This document shows positions 16,036-24,058 of a DNA stretch of 33,098 bases, piece after piece. This stretch comes from Pseudomonadota bacterium. GTDB lineage: Bacteria > Pseudomonadota > Gammaproteobacteria > Acidiferrobacterales > UBA6901. Position numbers and translations under genes: made by a program. The notes beneath the pieces were generated by a model. The model made no database searches and had not been told where the DNA came from. It was given only the letters and a program-made list of their open reading frames with translations. Positions within the stretch are counted from its first letter, which is position 1. Each line of letters starts with the position of its first letter. The stretch is taken from contig JAJYEK010000032.1 in the NCBI GenBank assembly GCA_021785795.1, positions 1 through 33,098 of the forward strand. The letters are read 5' to 3'.

Positions 16036-18642
16036 ATGCGCATGGACAAACTGACCACGAAGTTTCAGACCGCCCTGGCCGAGGCCCAAAGCCTCGCGGT
16101 GGGTCGCGACCACCAGTTCATCGAGCCAGTGCACCTGATGGCCGCGTTGCTCGACCAGGAAGGTGGAACGAGCCGCCACCTGCTGACGCAGGCGGACGTC
16201 AACGTCAATGTTTTGCGCTCGCAGCTGAGCCAGGCGATAGACCGGCTGCCCTCGGTCGAGGGTTCGGGGGGCGAAGTGCATGTGTCGAACGACCTTACGA
16301 AGCTTCTCAACATCACCGACAAGCTGGCGCAGAAGCGCGCTGACCAGTACATCTCCAGCGAACTGTTCGTCCTGGCCGCTCTTGAGGACCGGGGCGAGCT
16401 CGGGCGCCTGCTGAAGGAGGCCGGTGCTTCCCGGGGGGGTCTGGAGAAGGCGATCGACGCGCTGCGTGGCGGCCAGAGCGTGCGTGATGCGGGGGCCGAA
16501 GACCAGCGCCAGGCGCTGGAGCGCTACACCGTGGACCTGACGGAACGGGCCGAGCAGGGCCGGCTTGACCCGGTGATCGGGCGGGACGAGGAAATCCGCC
16601 GGGTGGTGCAGATTCTCCAGCGTCGTACCAAGAACAATCCGGTCCTGATCGGCGAGCCAGGGGTCGGCAAGACCGCCATCGTGGAGGGTCTGGCGCTGCG
16701 GATCGTGAACGGCGAGGTGCCCGAGGGTCTCAAGAACCGCCGGCTGCTGTCTCTCGACATGGGGGCCTTGATCGCCGGCGCCAAATTCCGGGGAGAGTTC
16801 GAAGAGCGCCTCAAGGGCGTGCTCAACGATCTCGCCAAGCAGGAAGGCCGGATCATTCTGTTCATCGACGAGCTGCACACGATGGTAGGCGCTGGCAAGG
16901 CGGAAGGCGCAATGGATGCCGGGAACATGCTGAAGCCGGCCCTGGCGCGCGGCGAGCTGCATTGCATCGGCGCGACCACGCTCGATGAATACCGCAAGTA
17001 CATAGAGAAGGACGCCGCGCTCGAGCGCCGTTTCCAGAAAGTGCTCGTGGACGAACCCAGCGTCGAGGACACCATCGCCATCCTGCGCGGGCTGAAAGAG
17101 AAATACGAGGTTCATCACGGAGTGGATATCACCGATCCGGCGATCGTGGCGGCGGCGGTGCTTTCGCACCGGTACATTACCGACCGCCAGCTTCCCGACA
17201 AGGCAATCGACCTGGTCGATGAGGCGGCCTCCCGCATACGCATGGAAATCGACTCCAAGCCCGAGTCTATGGACAGGCTAGACCGGCGCATGATCCAGCT
17301 CAAGATCGAGCGCGAGGCACTCAAGAAGGAGGCCGATGAGGCATCCAGGAAGCGCCTCGAGGCCCTCGAGAGCGAGCTGCACAAGCTCGAGCGCGAGTAC
17401 GCCGATCTGGAGGAAGTGTGGAAGGCGGAGAAAGCGGCGGTCAGCGGAGCTCAGCACATCAAGGAGGAGCTCGACCGCGCGCGCGTGGAGATCGAGACCG
17501 CCCGCCGCGCCGGGGATCTGACGAGGATGTCGGAGCTTCAGTATGGACGCATCCCGGAACTGGAAAAGCAGCTGGCAGCCGCGTCCGCGGCCGAAGGCCG
17601 CGAGCACAAGCTGCTGCGGTCGGCAGTCACCGAGAACGAGGTGGCGGAGGTGGTATCGCGCTGGACCGGCATTCCAGTGGCGAAAATGATGGAAGGCGAG
17701 CGCGACAAGCTGCTGCGCATGGAAGAGGATCTGGGCCGGCGCGTCGTCGGGCAGACCGAGGCGATCACGGCGGTGGCAAATGCGATCCGCCGTGCCCGGG
17801 CCGGGCTCTCCGACCCCAACCGGCCGAGCGGATCGTTTCTGTTTCTGGGACCGACGGGTGTGGGCAAGACCGAACTCACCAAGGCGCTGGCTGCTTTCCT
17901 ATTCGATACCGAAGAAAGCATGGTGCGCGTCGACATGTCGGAGTTCATGGAAAAGCATTCTGTGGCGCGGCTCATCGGCGCCCCGCCCGGCTATGTCGGC
18001 TACGAGGAAGGCGGCTATCTGACCGAAGCCGTGCGGCGCAAGCCCTATTCCGTGGTGCTTCTGGACGAGGTCGAAAAGGCGCACCCGGAGGTGTTCAACG
18101 TGCTGTTGCAGGTGCTCGATGACGGGCGGCTTACTGACGGCCAGGGCCGTACCGTGGATTTCCGCAACACGGTGATCGTGATGACCTCCAATCTGGGGTC
18201 TCAGGCCATCCAGGAACTGGCCGGAGAAGACAACTACGATCGGATGAAGACGGCGGTGATGGAGATCGTCAGCCAGCATTTCCGGCCCGAGTTCGTCAAC
18301 CGCATTGACGACATCGTCGTGTTCCACCCGCTGGCTCGCGAACAGCTGCATCGCATTGCGCTGATACAGGTCCAGTATCTGCGTGCCCGTCTGCAGGCAC
18401 GCGACATGGATCTGCGCCTGACCGATCAGGCGCTCGACCGCCTGGCGCAGGCTGGATTTGATCCAGTCTACGGCGCCCGACCGCTGAAACGGGCGATCCA
18501 GCAGTCGATCGAGAATCCGCTGGCGCAGGAACTGCTTGCCGGCAAGTTCGGGTCCGGCGACGTCATCGTGGTCGACGTGCAGGGAGACCGGTTTGGATTC
18601 CGGCGGGAGGAAGGCGCACGCCGGCGTTCGGCCGCCGGCTGA
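16036..18642 (+). CDS. clpB: ATP-dependent chaperone/disaggregase ClpB
   Basis: ClpB is the hexameric AAA+ disaggregase that works with DnaK in the cytoplasm. The 868-residue protein has the N-domain (1-~145, [12 protein letters not shown]), AAA1 with Walker A GEPGVGKT at 206-213 and [12 protein letters not shown], and the long coiled-coil M domain (about 400-530, ending with [16 protein letters not shown]). AAA2 follows with Walker A GPTGVGKT near 605-612 and [42 protein letters not shown]. The C-terminal [19 protein letters not shown] is typical; the tail of about 15 basic residues is slightly longer than in E. coli (857 aa). The start [11 protein letters not shown] matches homologues, though an internal ATG at 16042 would drop two residues. 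A sigma-32 promoter lies upstream. The M domain distinguishes it from the ClpA at the left edge. Confidence 0.98.
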   Translation: MRMDKLTTKFQTALAEAQSLAVGRDHQFIEPVHLMAALLDQEGGTSRHLLTQADVNVNVLRSQLSQAIDRLPSVEGSGGEVHVSNDLTKLLNITDKLAQKRADQYISSELFVLAALEDRGELGRLLKEAGASRGGLEKAIDALRGGQSVRDAGAEDQRQALERYTVDLTERAEQGRLDPVIGRDEEIRRVVQILQRRTKNNPVLIGEPGVGKTAIVEGLALRIVNGEVPEGLKNRRLLSLDMGALIAGAKFRGEFEERLKGVLNDLAKQEGRIILFIDELHTMVGAGKAEGAMDAGNMLKPALARGELHCIGATTLDEYRKYIEKDAALERRFQKVLVDEPSVEDTIAILRGLKEKYEVHHGVDITDPAIVAAAVLSHRYITDRQLPDKAIDLVDEAASRIRMEIDSKPESMDRLDRRMIQLKIEREALKKEADEASRKRLEALESELHKLEREYADLEEVWKAEKAAVSGAQHIKEELDRARVEIETARRAGDLTRMSELQYGRIPELEKQLAAASAAEGREHKLLRSAVTENEVAEVVSRWTGIPVAKMMEGERDKLLRMEEDLGRRVVGQTEAITAVANAIRRARAGLSDPNRPSGSFLFLGPTGVGKTELTKALAAFLFDTEESMVRVDMSEFMEKHSVARLIGAPPGYVGYEEGGYLTEAVRRKPYSVVLLDEVEKAHPEVFNVLLQVLDDGRLTDGQGRTVDFRNTVIVMTSNLGSQAIQELAGEDNYDRMKTAVMEIVSQHFRPEFVNRIDDIVVFHPLAREQLHRIALIQVQYLRARLQARDMDLRLTDQALDRLAQAGFDPVYGARPLKRAIQQSIENPLAQELLAGKFGSGDVIVVDVQGDRFGFRREEGARRRSAAG

Positions 18643-18673
18643 GCCATGCTGGCCCCGGGTGGGCGATAGTAGT

Positions 18674-18702
18674 TTGTCAGTGGAGGACAATCCTTCTATC
18701 AT
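18674..18702 (+). promoter_or_regulatory. Sigma-70 promoter upstream of the methyltransferase-kinase pair
   Basis: TTGTCA (18674-18679) and TATCAT (18697-18702) each match five of six consensus bases and are exactly 17 bases apart. Transcription would start near 18709, giving a leader of about 140 bases before the ATG at 18847. It lies just past clpB and points the same way, giving the downstream genes their own promoter. Confidence 0.65.
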
Positions 18703-18846
18703 GCAGGGGCAGTCCGTGTTGGAAGGGTCCGTCTTCTGCACAGCATACGGTGCCTCGAGTCCGGAGCAGAAGCGGGGTTCCTGAGTCATCAGTCTACGTT
18801 CTGGGCTCCTGAACGGTGCCGCGCGCCAGTCAGGGAAGGCGGATAC

Positions 18847-19449
18847 ATGTTCCGGCGGCTGAGAGCGCCATCACTATCCGGTTTGGGTCTGCAGCAGCTG
18901 TGGTCGGATCTGGCCAGGCGGCGCCATCGGCACCGCCAGTTCATCACCATCGTCTACGTCATGCTGCTCAGCGTGGTCGGGCTGCCGCAGCGTGCTCCCG
19001 CGTTGTTCTGGCCGGGCGTGGCGCTGGTGTTCGCGGGCGAAGCGGTACGCCTGTGGGCCTCCGGTCACGTGAACAAGGACCGGGTTCTGGCGACGACCGG
19101 CCCTTATGCCTTCGTGAGACATCCGCTGTATGTGGGCAATAACGTGATCGTCGCGGGTTTCTGCCTGGCGTCGGGACGGTGGTGGAGTTTTCCGCTGTGG
19201 CTGGCGCTGGCGCTGGCGTTCTTTCCGCCGGCCATCGCCCACGAGGATGCGCTGCTGCATCGGCTGTTCGGCAGTGCCTGGGAAGAATGGAGTGCCCGCA
19301 CCCGGGCGCTCGTGCCGAGGCTGGGCCGATACCGGCCGGGTACGGGCGGCGCGTGGTCGCTGCGGCAAAGCCTGCGCGTCAACGGCGAACCGCTCATTGT
19401 GGTGTTTCTGTGCGGCTGCCTGTATCTGCTGCACCTCAAGTTGGCCTGA
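18847..19449 (+). CDS. Isoprenylcysteine carboxyl methyltransferase-family membrane protein
   Basis: A 200-residue inner-membrane protein of the ICMT/PEMT superfamily. It has hydrophobic segments near 33-48, 54-70, 98-130 and at the C-terminus (IVVFLCGCLYLL). The signature TGPYAFVRHPLYVGN (84-98, with R91-H92-P93) and the acidic E133 in AHEDALLHRLFG are where these enzymes bind S-adenosylmethionine. Bacteria lack prenylated CaaX proteins, so the substrate is unknown; related bacterial proteins methylate small molecules or lipids. The start is supported by GGGAAGGCGG ahead of the ATG. The kinase-like gene begins seven bases after its stop, so they are cotranscribed. Strong promoter upstream at 18674-18702. 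Confidence 0.82.
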   Translation: MFRRLRAPSLSGLGLQQLWSDLARRRHRHRQFITIVYVMLLSVVGLPQRAPALFWPGVALVFAGEAVRLWASGHVNKDRVLATTGPYAFVRHPLYVGNNVIVAGFCLASGRWWSFPLWLALALAFFPPAIAHEDALLHRLFGSAWEEWSARTRALVPRLGRYRPGTGGAWSLRQSLRVNGEPLIVVFLCGCLYLLHLKLA

Positions 19450-19456
19450 CCGTGCC

Positions 19457-20293
19457 ATGAATACTGCGGTCCAGGGCGTTACCGATGCTGAGCTGGTCCG
19501 CTGGGTCAAGGTTTGCGCCCGCGACCCGAGCGCGGTTCTGGCCAGTGGCTATCAGGGGGTCGTCTACCTGTTCAACGACAACGGCCGGCGCCTCGCAATC
19601 AAGGCTGCCTCCGGTCGCGGTCCGATGCGCTGGTTACGTTGCCGCATGCTGCGCAATGAGTTCAAGGCCTATTCGCGCCTGACCGGGCTGCCGGGATGTC
19701 CCTGCTGTTACGGCCTGATTGACGGCCGCTACCTGGTTCTGGAATACCTCGAGGGGCAGTCGCTGCGGCACGGCGAAGCCGAAGACCGGCCGAAGTACTA
19801 TGCCGAACTGTTTTGCCTGATCAGCGAATTGCATCAACGCGGAATCGCGCATTTCGACCTCAAGCGCAAGAACAACCTGATGGTGCTGCCTGCCGGCGGC
19901 CCGGGAATCGTCGATTTCGGAGTGTCCATCGTCCGCAAGCACGGTTTCGCCCCGATCAATCATTTCCTCTATGACCTTGCCGTCCAGATCGACTTCAATG
20001 CCTGGATCAAGCACAAGTACCGCAAGCGTTATGATGAAGTATCGGCGGCCGACCGCGCCTATCTCAGGCACACCCGGACAGAAAAGGTGGTGCGCGCGAT
20101 CAGACGTGCGTGCCATGCGCTGAGATACCTTCTTGCGGACGGCCGCGCGCGGACCGCAGTCATCCGCGGCAGGAATGCGGCGCGTGGTCATTCGGGTCCG
20201 CGGCCGGACGCCTTTGATGGCCGCCAGCGCAGCGATGGCACGGCGGTCTGCGACGGACTGAATGCGGTGAAGTCCGTGCCCCGGGACTGCTGA
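19457..20293 (+). CDS. Protein-kinase-fold (RIO/Kdo-kinase-like) protein
   Basis: A 278-residue protein with the core of a eukaryotic-like kinase fold. A glycine-rich start (ASGYQGVVY), the ATP lysine K49 (RLAIKAA), the hinge YLVLEYLEGQSL (92-103), the catalytic loop H132-F-D134-x-K136-x-x-N139, and the metal-binding D153-F-G (IVDFGVS) are all present. So it is probably catalytically competent. The compact size and missing large C-lobe elements resemble lipopolysaccharide (Kdo/WaaP) or RIO-type kinases rather than Hanks kinases. No membrane segment is visible; residues after ~230 are low-complexity. It starts seven bases after the ICMT-like gene, suggesting joint action on one substrate. The target, protein or glycolipid, cannot be told from sequence. 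Confidence 0.8.
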   Translation: MNTAVQGVTDAELVRWVKVCARDPSAVLASGYQGVVYLFNDNGRRLAIKAASGRGPMRWLRCRMLRNEFKAYSRLTGLPGCPCCYGLIDGRYLVLEYLEGQSLRHGEAEDRPKYYAELFCLISELHQRGIAHFDLKRKNNLMVLPAGGPGIVDFGVSIVRKHGFAPINHFLYDLAVQIDFNAWIKHKYRKRYDEVSAADRAYLRHTRTEKVVRAIRRACHALRYLLADGRARTAVIRGRNAARGHSGPRPDAFDGRQRSDGTAVCDGLNAVKSVPRDC

Positions 20294-20299
20294 GCGTGT

Positions 20300-20318
20300 C
20301 GGCAGCGCCATGCTGCCG
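20300..20318 (+). terminator. Hairpin after the kinase-like gene
   Basis: CGGCAGC (20300-20306) and GCTGCCG (20312-20318) are perfect inverted copies with a five-base loop, starting seven bases after the TGA stop. This is where a terminator would lie. No T-run follows, so it may be a 3'-end stabilising or factor-assisted structure. Confidence 0.45.
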
Positions 20319-20456
20319 GCGCGCGTGGCATGTCCTGGACATTTGCGTTAAGGTAAACGCGCCTGGTCCTTCTGAGTCTGATCGGCGGCGGGTACCGGCC
20401 GATGACGCCGCTTTCCACGGGGCTAAACCGGCATCCGGCGGAGGGGCGGGCAAGGC

Positions 20457-20474
20457 GGCAGGAAGAGTCCTGCC
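20457..20474 (+). repeat. Leader hairpin ahead of the ArsM-like gene
   Basis: GGCAGGA (20457-20463) pairs perfectly with TCCTGCC (20468-20474) around AGAG. It lies 50-70 bases before the methyltransferase ATG in a 231-base gene-free gap. A smaller stem GCGTT/AACGC occurs near 20345. I do not recognise a known riboswitch class. It may be a leader structure or an operator. Confidence 0.4.
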
Positions 20475-20524
20475 TGCGGTGCCGGTAAATCGTGCGCGCC
20501 ACAGCGGCGCGCCGGGGTTGGCCT

Positions 20525-21646
20525 ATGGATTCGCAACGACAGGCGGTTCTCGAGCGCTATTCCGAAGGTGCCGCGGTGCGGCAGCCATCGCTGTGCTGTC
20601 CGGTGACTTACGACACCCGACTGCTCGAAGCGCTTCCGGCGGAGATCATCGAAAAGGATTACGGCTGCGGTGATCCTTCCCGCTACGTGCGTGCCGGTGA
20701 TACGGTCCTCGATCTCGGCAGCGGCGGCGGGAAGCTGTGCTATATCGCTGCCCAGATCGTCGGTCCTCACGGACGCGTCATCGGTGTCGACATGAACGAC
20801 GACATGCTCGAGCTGGCGCGCAAATACCAGGAGAAAATGGCCGCGCGGATCGGCGGCGACCGGGTGCGTTTTCTCAAGGGCCGCATCCAGGACCTGGCCC
20901 TGGATCTGGAAGCGCAGGAACGCTGGCTCGCGGTGCGCCCGGTAGCGAGCGGCGCCGATCTGGCGGCGTTCGAAGCCTGGCGCAATGAACAGCGCGCGTG
21001 CCGGCCGCTTGTTGCCGACGCCAGCGTCGATGTCGTGATCTCGAACTGCGTCCTGAATCTCGTGGACGAGTACGACCGGCGCCAGCTGATCCGCGAAATC
21101 TACCGGGTGCTCAGACCCGGGGGGCGTGCCGCCATTTCGGACATCGTCAGCGACGAGCCGGTACCGGCCCATCTCAAGGCGGATCCCGCGCTGTGGAGCG
21201 GCTGCATTTCCGGAGCGTTCCAGGAACTGGAGTTCGTGCGTGCTTTTGCCGAAGCCGGTTTTCTCGGCGTGGGCTACGACAAATGGGACCCAAGACCCTG
21301 GCAGGTGGTTGACGGCATCGAGTTTCGGGCGGTGACGCTCACCGCCGTGAAGGGCAGCGGCGGGCCGGATCTGGACTGTGGGCAGGCCGTGATCTATCGC
21401 GGACCGTTTGCCGAGGTGCGCGACGATGAGGGGCGGGTCTTCCCGCGGGGTGAGCGTATCGCCGTGTGCGAGCGCAGCTACCGGTTCCTGACCGAAGGAC
21501 CGTGCCGCGACAGCTTCATCGGGATCACGCCGGTGCCGGCGCGCGAGCCAAAACCATGGTGTGCCGCAGCGGGAACCCGCCGTCCGCCTTCGGAGACCAA
21601 GGGCGCCGGTCATGCCGGCAATGGCAGCGGCGACGGTTGCTGCTAA
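20525..21646 (+). CDS. ArsM-like arsenite S-adenosylmethionine methyltransferase
   Basis: A 373-residue soluble methyltransferase. The SAM-binding motif is VLDLGSGGGK (61-70), then VIGVDMNDDML. Arsenite methyltransferases bind As(III) with conserved cysteines: here C48 (YGCGDPSRY), C175 (VISNCVLNL) and C227 (LWSGCISGAF) stand in the same contexts, with a Cys pair at 24-25 near the N-terminus. The C-terminal ~110 residues contain more cysteines (285, 315, 327, 346) and the chain ends in Cys-Cys (372-373). I infer metalloid methylation; a thiol-related substrate is possible because this clade differs from characterised ArsM in its long C-terminus. The ATG at 20525 is preferred over 20492, which adds an unrelated basic stretch. 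The flavoprotein gene starts three bases after its stop. No ArsR-type regulator is nearby. Confidence 0.78.
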   Translation: MDSQRQAVLERYSEGAAVRQPSLCCPVTYDTRLLEALPAEIIEKDYGCGDPSRYVRAGDTVLDLGSGGGKLCYIAAQIVGPHGRVIGVDMNDDMLELARKYQEKMAARIGGDRVRFLKGRIQDLALDLEAQERWLAVRPVASGADLAAFEAWRNEQRACRPLVADASVDVVISNCVLNLVDEYDRRQLIREIYRVLRPGGRAAISDIVSDEPVPAHLKADPALWSGCISGAFQELEFVRAFAEAGFLGVGYDKWDPRPWQVVDGIEFRAVTLTAVKGSGGPDLDCGQAVIYRGPFAEVRDDEGRVFPRGERIAVCERSYRFLTEGPCRDSFIGITPVPAREPKPWCAAAGTRRPPSETKGAGHAGNGSGDGCC

Positions 21647-21649
21647 GTC

Positions 21650-23008
21650 ATGCAGATCGTAGTGATCGGCGGAGTTGCGGCGGGGATGAGCGCGGCGAGC
21701 CAGGCCAAGCGGCGCATGCCGGAGGCCGAAGTCATCGCGCTCGAACGCGGCCAGTATGTCTCTTACGGGGCGTGCGGCATGCCCTACAATATCGAGGATC
21801 CGCAGCGGGACATCGAGGATCTTGTGGTTATCACCCCCGCGGAATTCCGGCACGCCCGCGGAATCGACGTGCGCATCGGCCACGAGGTCCGCATGATCAA
21901 TTCAGCCAGCAAGGAGCTCGCGGTGCACGATCATGCCGGCGGGCGGGACTATGTCCAGGCCTATGACAGGCTGGTGATCGCAACCGGAGCGGAAGCAGTG
22001 CGTCCGCCGATCTCCGGGCTGGAACTCCCGGGGGTGTTTGTGCTGCGGGAGCTGACCGACGGCGCGGCAATCAAGCGATTTCTCGAGGAGACAGCGCCGC
22101 GTCGCGCCACGATCATAGGGGCCGGATTCATAGGCATGGAGATGGCTGACGTGCTGGCCCAGCGGGGACTGTCGGTGCAGGTCCTCGAGCGGACAGGTCA
22201 GGTGATTCCGGGTTTTGAGCCGGTCATCGCCGAAATTGTCGCCGGCGAACTCCATCGTCATGGCCTGCGCATCGACACCGGCGTGACCGTGCATGCGATC
22301 GAAGCCCGCGACCAGGGCCTCAACGTGCGTACCGATCATGGCGAAGCGGCAACGGATCTGGTTATCGTTGCGGCCGGAGTCCGGCCCAGGGTCGATCTGG
22401 CCCGGGCGGCCGGCGTTAAGCTCGGGGCGACCGGCGCCATTGCCGTTGACGCCATGCAGCGGACCAGTATCCCCGATATTTTCGCGGCCGGCGACTGCGC
22501 CGAAGCGTTTCACGAAGTGCTGGGACAGCCGGTCTACATACCGCTCGGCACGACCGCCAACAAGCAGGGCAAAGTCGCCGGAGCCAACGCCGCAGGCGCC
22601 CAACAACGGTTTGCGGGCATCGTTGGGACAGCCGGATTCAAGGTGTTCGATATCGAAGTGGCACGCGCCGGCGTGGGTGGCGCGGAGATCAGCCGCTACG
22701 GTCTGGACGCGCTATCCTGTGTTTCGCGTCACAGCAGCCGCGGACATCACTATCCAGGCTCCGTTCCGATTACCACGGTGCTGTTCGTCGAGCGCGGCAG
22801 CGGCCGGCTGCTCGGTGCGCAAATGGCCGGCGGTGACACGGTCGCGAAGCGCATCGATGTGTTCGCCACCGCACTGCACGCACGCATGCGGGTGGACGAG
22901 GTAGAGTCGCTCGATCTGTCTTATGCGCCGCCGTTCGCCCCCGTCTACGATCCCGTTATCATCGCGGCGGCCGTGGCCCGCAAGATCAGCGGTGGGGCCG
23001 GCAAGTGA
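21650..23008 (+). CDS. CoA-disulfide reductase-like FAD/NAD(P) oxidoreductase
   Basis: A 452-residue flavoprotein of the pyridine nucleotide-disulfide family. It has the FAD motif IVVIGGVAAGMSAA at the N-terminus, the single active-site Cys C42 in GACGMPYN (as in CoA-disulfide reductases, NADH oxidases and polysulfide reductases), and the second dinucleotide motif IIGAGFIGMEMADVL (155-169). IFAAGDCAEAFH then follows, with a C-terminal dimerisation domain. No rhodanese domain is fused. Expected activity is NAD(P)H-dependent reduction of a low-molecular-weight disulfide, persulfide or O2. It follows the ArsM-like gene by three bases, so the two are translated from one message. The simplest inference is that it supplies reducing power or thiols to the methyltransferase, which needs reduced cysteines. 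The exact substrate is not readable from sequence. Confidence 0.85.
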   Translation: MQIVVIGGVAAGMSAASQAKRRMPEAEVIALERGQYVSYGACGMPYNIEDPQRDIEDLVVITPAEFRHARGIDVRIGHEVRMINSASKELAVHDHAGGRDYVQAYDRLVIATGAEAVRPPISGLELPGVFVLRELTDGAAIKRFLEETAPRRATIIGAGFIGMEMADVLAQRGLSVQVLERTGQVIPGFEPVIAEIVAGELHRHGLRIDTGVTVHAIEARDQGLNVRTDHGEAATDLVIVAAGVRPRVDLARAAGVKLGATGAIAVDAMQRTSIPDIFAAGDCAEAFHEVLGQPVYIPLGTTANKQGKVAGANAAGAQQRFAGIVGTAGFKVFDIEVARAGVGGAEISRYGLDALSCVSRHSSRGHHYPGSVPITTVLFVERGSGRLLGAQMAGGDTVAKRIDVFATALHARMRVDEVESLDLSYAPPFAPVYDPVIIAAAVARKISGGAGK

Positions 23009-23087
23009 TTCCGGGGCAGATCGACCCGTGGTGCCATTCGGCCGCGATGCCGCCCACCGGAGCCGGGGATCGCCACCGGCCGGACCG

Positions 23088-24041
23088 ATGAGCATCGTCT
23101 TTCTTGATCGCGATACCTTCGCGGCCTCGGTGCGTTTTGGCCCGGCCGCTGTGGCCGGGCGGCCTTGGCATGACTACGCGTGCACGCCCGTGGAACTCGT
23201 TCTCGATCGCACGCGCGCTGCCGAGGTTGTGGTGACGAACAAGGTGCGCCTGCCGGGCACGCTGATCGAGCAGCTGCCGCAGCTGCGTCTGATTGCATGC
23301 GCTGCGACCGGCGTCGATAACGTCGACATTGAAGCCGCGCGGCGCTGCGGCGTGGCAGTGTGCAACGTACGGGGTTACGCCATGCACAGCGTTCCCGAAC
23401 ACGTGTTTGCCATGCTGCTCGCTTTGCGCCGCAATCTGCTGCGCTACCGGCAGGCAGTGCAGGCCGGAGACTGGGCGCGTTCGGATTCTTTCTGCCTGCT
23501 GGCCTATACCAACGACGACCTTGCGGGCGCTACGCTTGGCATCATCGGTGCCGGCGCGCTGGGGCTGGCCGTCGCCCGGCTCGGCCAGGCATTCGGCATG
23601 AACGTGCTGCTGGCGGAGCACCGCGGGGCGGAGACGGTACGGCCGCAACGGGTGCCGTTCGACCAGGTGCTGTCGGACTCCGATGTGATCAGCCTGCATC
23701 TGCCCCTTACCCCGCAGACCCGCCACCTCATCGGCAGCCGCGAACTCTCGCGCATGAAGCGCAACGCCATCCTCGTCAATTCCGCCCGCGGCGGTGTCGT
23801 TGATGAGGCCGCGCTGCTGGCCGCGCTGCGCGCCGGAAACCTTGGCGGCGCCTGTCTCGATGTGCTGTCCGAGGAGCCCCCGGCGGCCGATCATCCGCTG
23901 CTGTCGGCGGATCTGCCCAATTTGCTGATAACCCCGCATATTGCCTGGGCGAGCAGCCAGGCGCAGCAGCGTCTGGCTGACGAGGTGGTCGAGAACATCG
24001 CGGCGTTTTTCCGCGGCGAACCGCGCAACCGGGTGGTCTAG
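23088..24041 (+). CDS. D-2-hydroxyacid dehydrogenase (glycerate dehydrogenase-like)
   Basis: A 317-residue NAD(P)-dependent oxidoreductase of the D-isomer 2-hydroxyacid dehydrogenase family. It has the Rossmann motif GAGALG (154-159, in LGIIGAGALGLAVA), the substrate carboxylate-binding region AATGVDNVD, the catalytic R234 (VNSARGGVVDE), E263 (LSEEPP) and H284 (TPHIAWAS). It resembles HprA hydroxypyruvate/glycerate dehydrogenases, but glyoxylate or other 2-keto acids are possible substrates. The ATG at 23088 is chosen over open frame upstream, which is low-complexity. It begins 79 bases after the flavoprotein gene and 17 bases before hrpB, so it may share either operon. Confidence 0.88.
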   Translation: MSIVFLDRDTFAASVRFGPAAVAGRPWHDYACTPVELVLDRTRAAEVVVTNKVRLPGTLIEQLPQLRLIACAATGVDNVDIEAARRCGVAVCNVRGYAMHSVPEHVFAMLLALRRNLLRYRQAVQAGDWARSDSFCLLAYTNDDLAGATLGIIGAGALGLAVARLGQAFGMNVLLAEHRGAETVRPQRVPFDQVLSDSDVISLHLPLTPQTRHLIGSRELSRMKRNAILVNSARGGVVDEAALLAALRAGNLGGACLDVLSEEPPAADHPLLSADLPNLLITPHIAWASSQAQQRLADEVVENIAAFFRGEPRNRVV

Positions 24042-24058
24042 GCGAGGCCGGCACCGTC

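Noticed and set aside
15853..17169. Long open frame on the minus strand across clpB
   Set aside because: It is antisense to a certain clpB and has no domain; it arises from high third-position GC.
18701..18784. Short ORF (27 codons) in the leader of the ICMT-like gene
   Set aside because: Its ATG overlaps the predicted -10 element, it has no Shine-Dalgarno site and no notable sequence.
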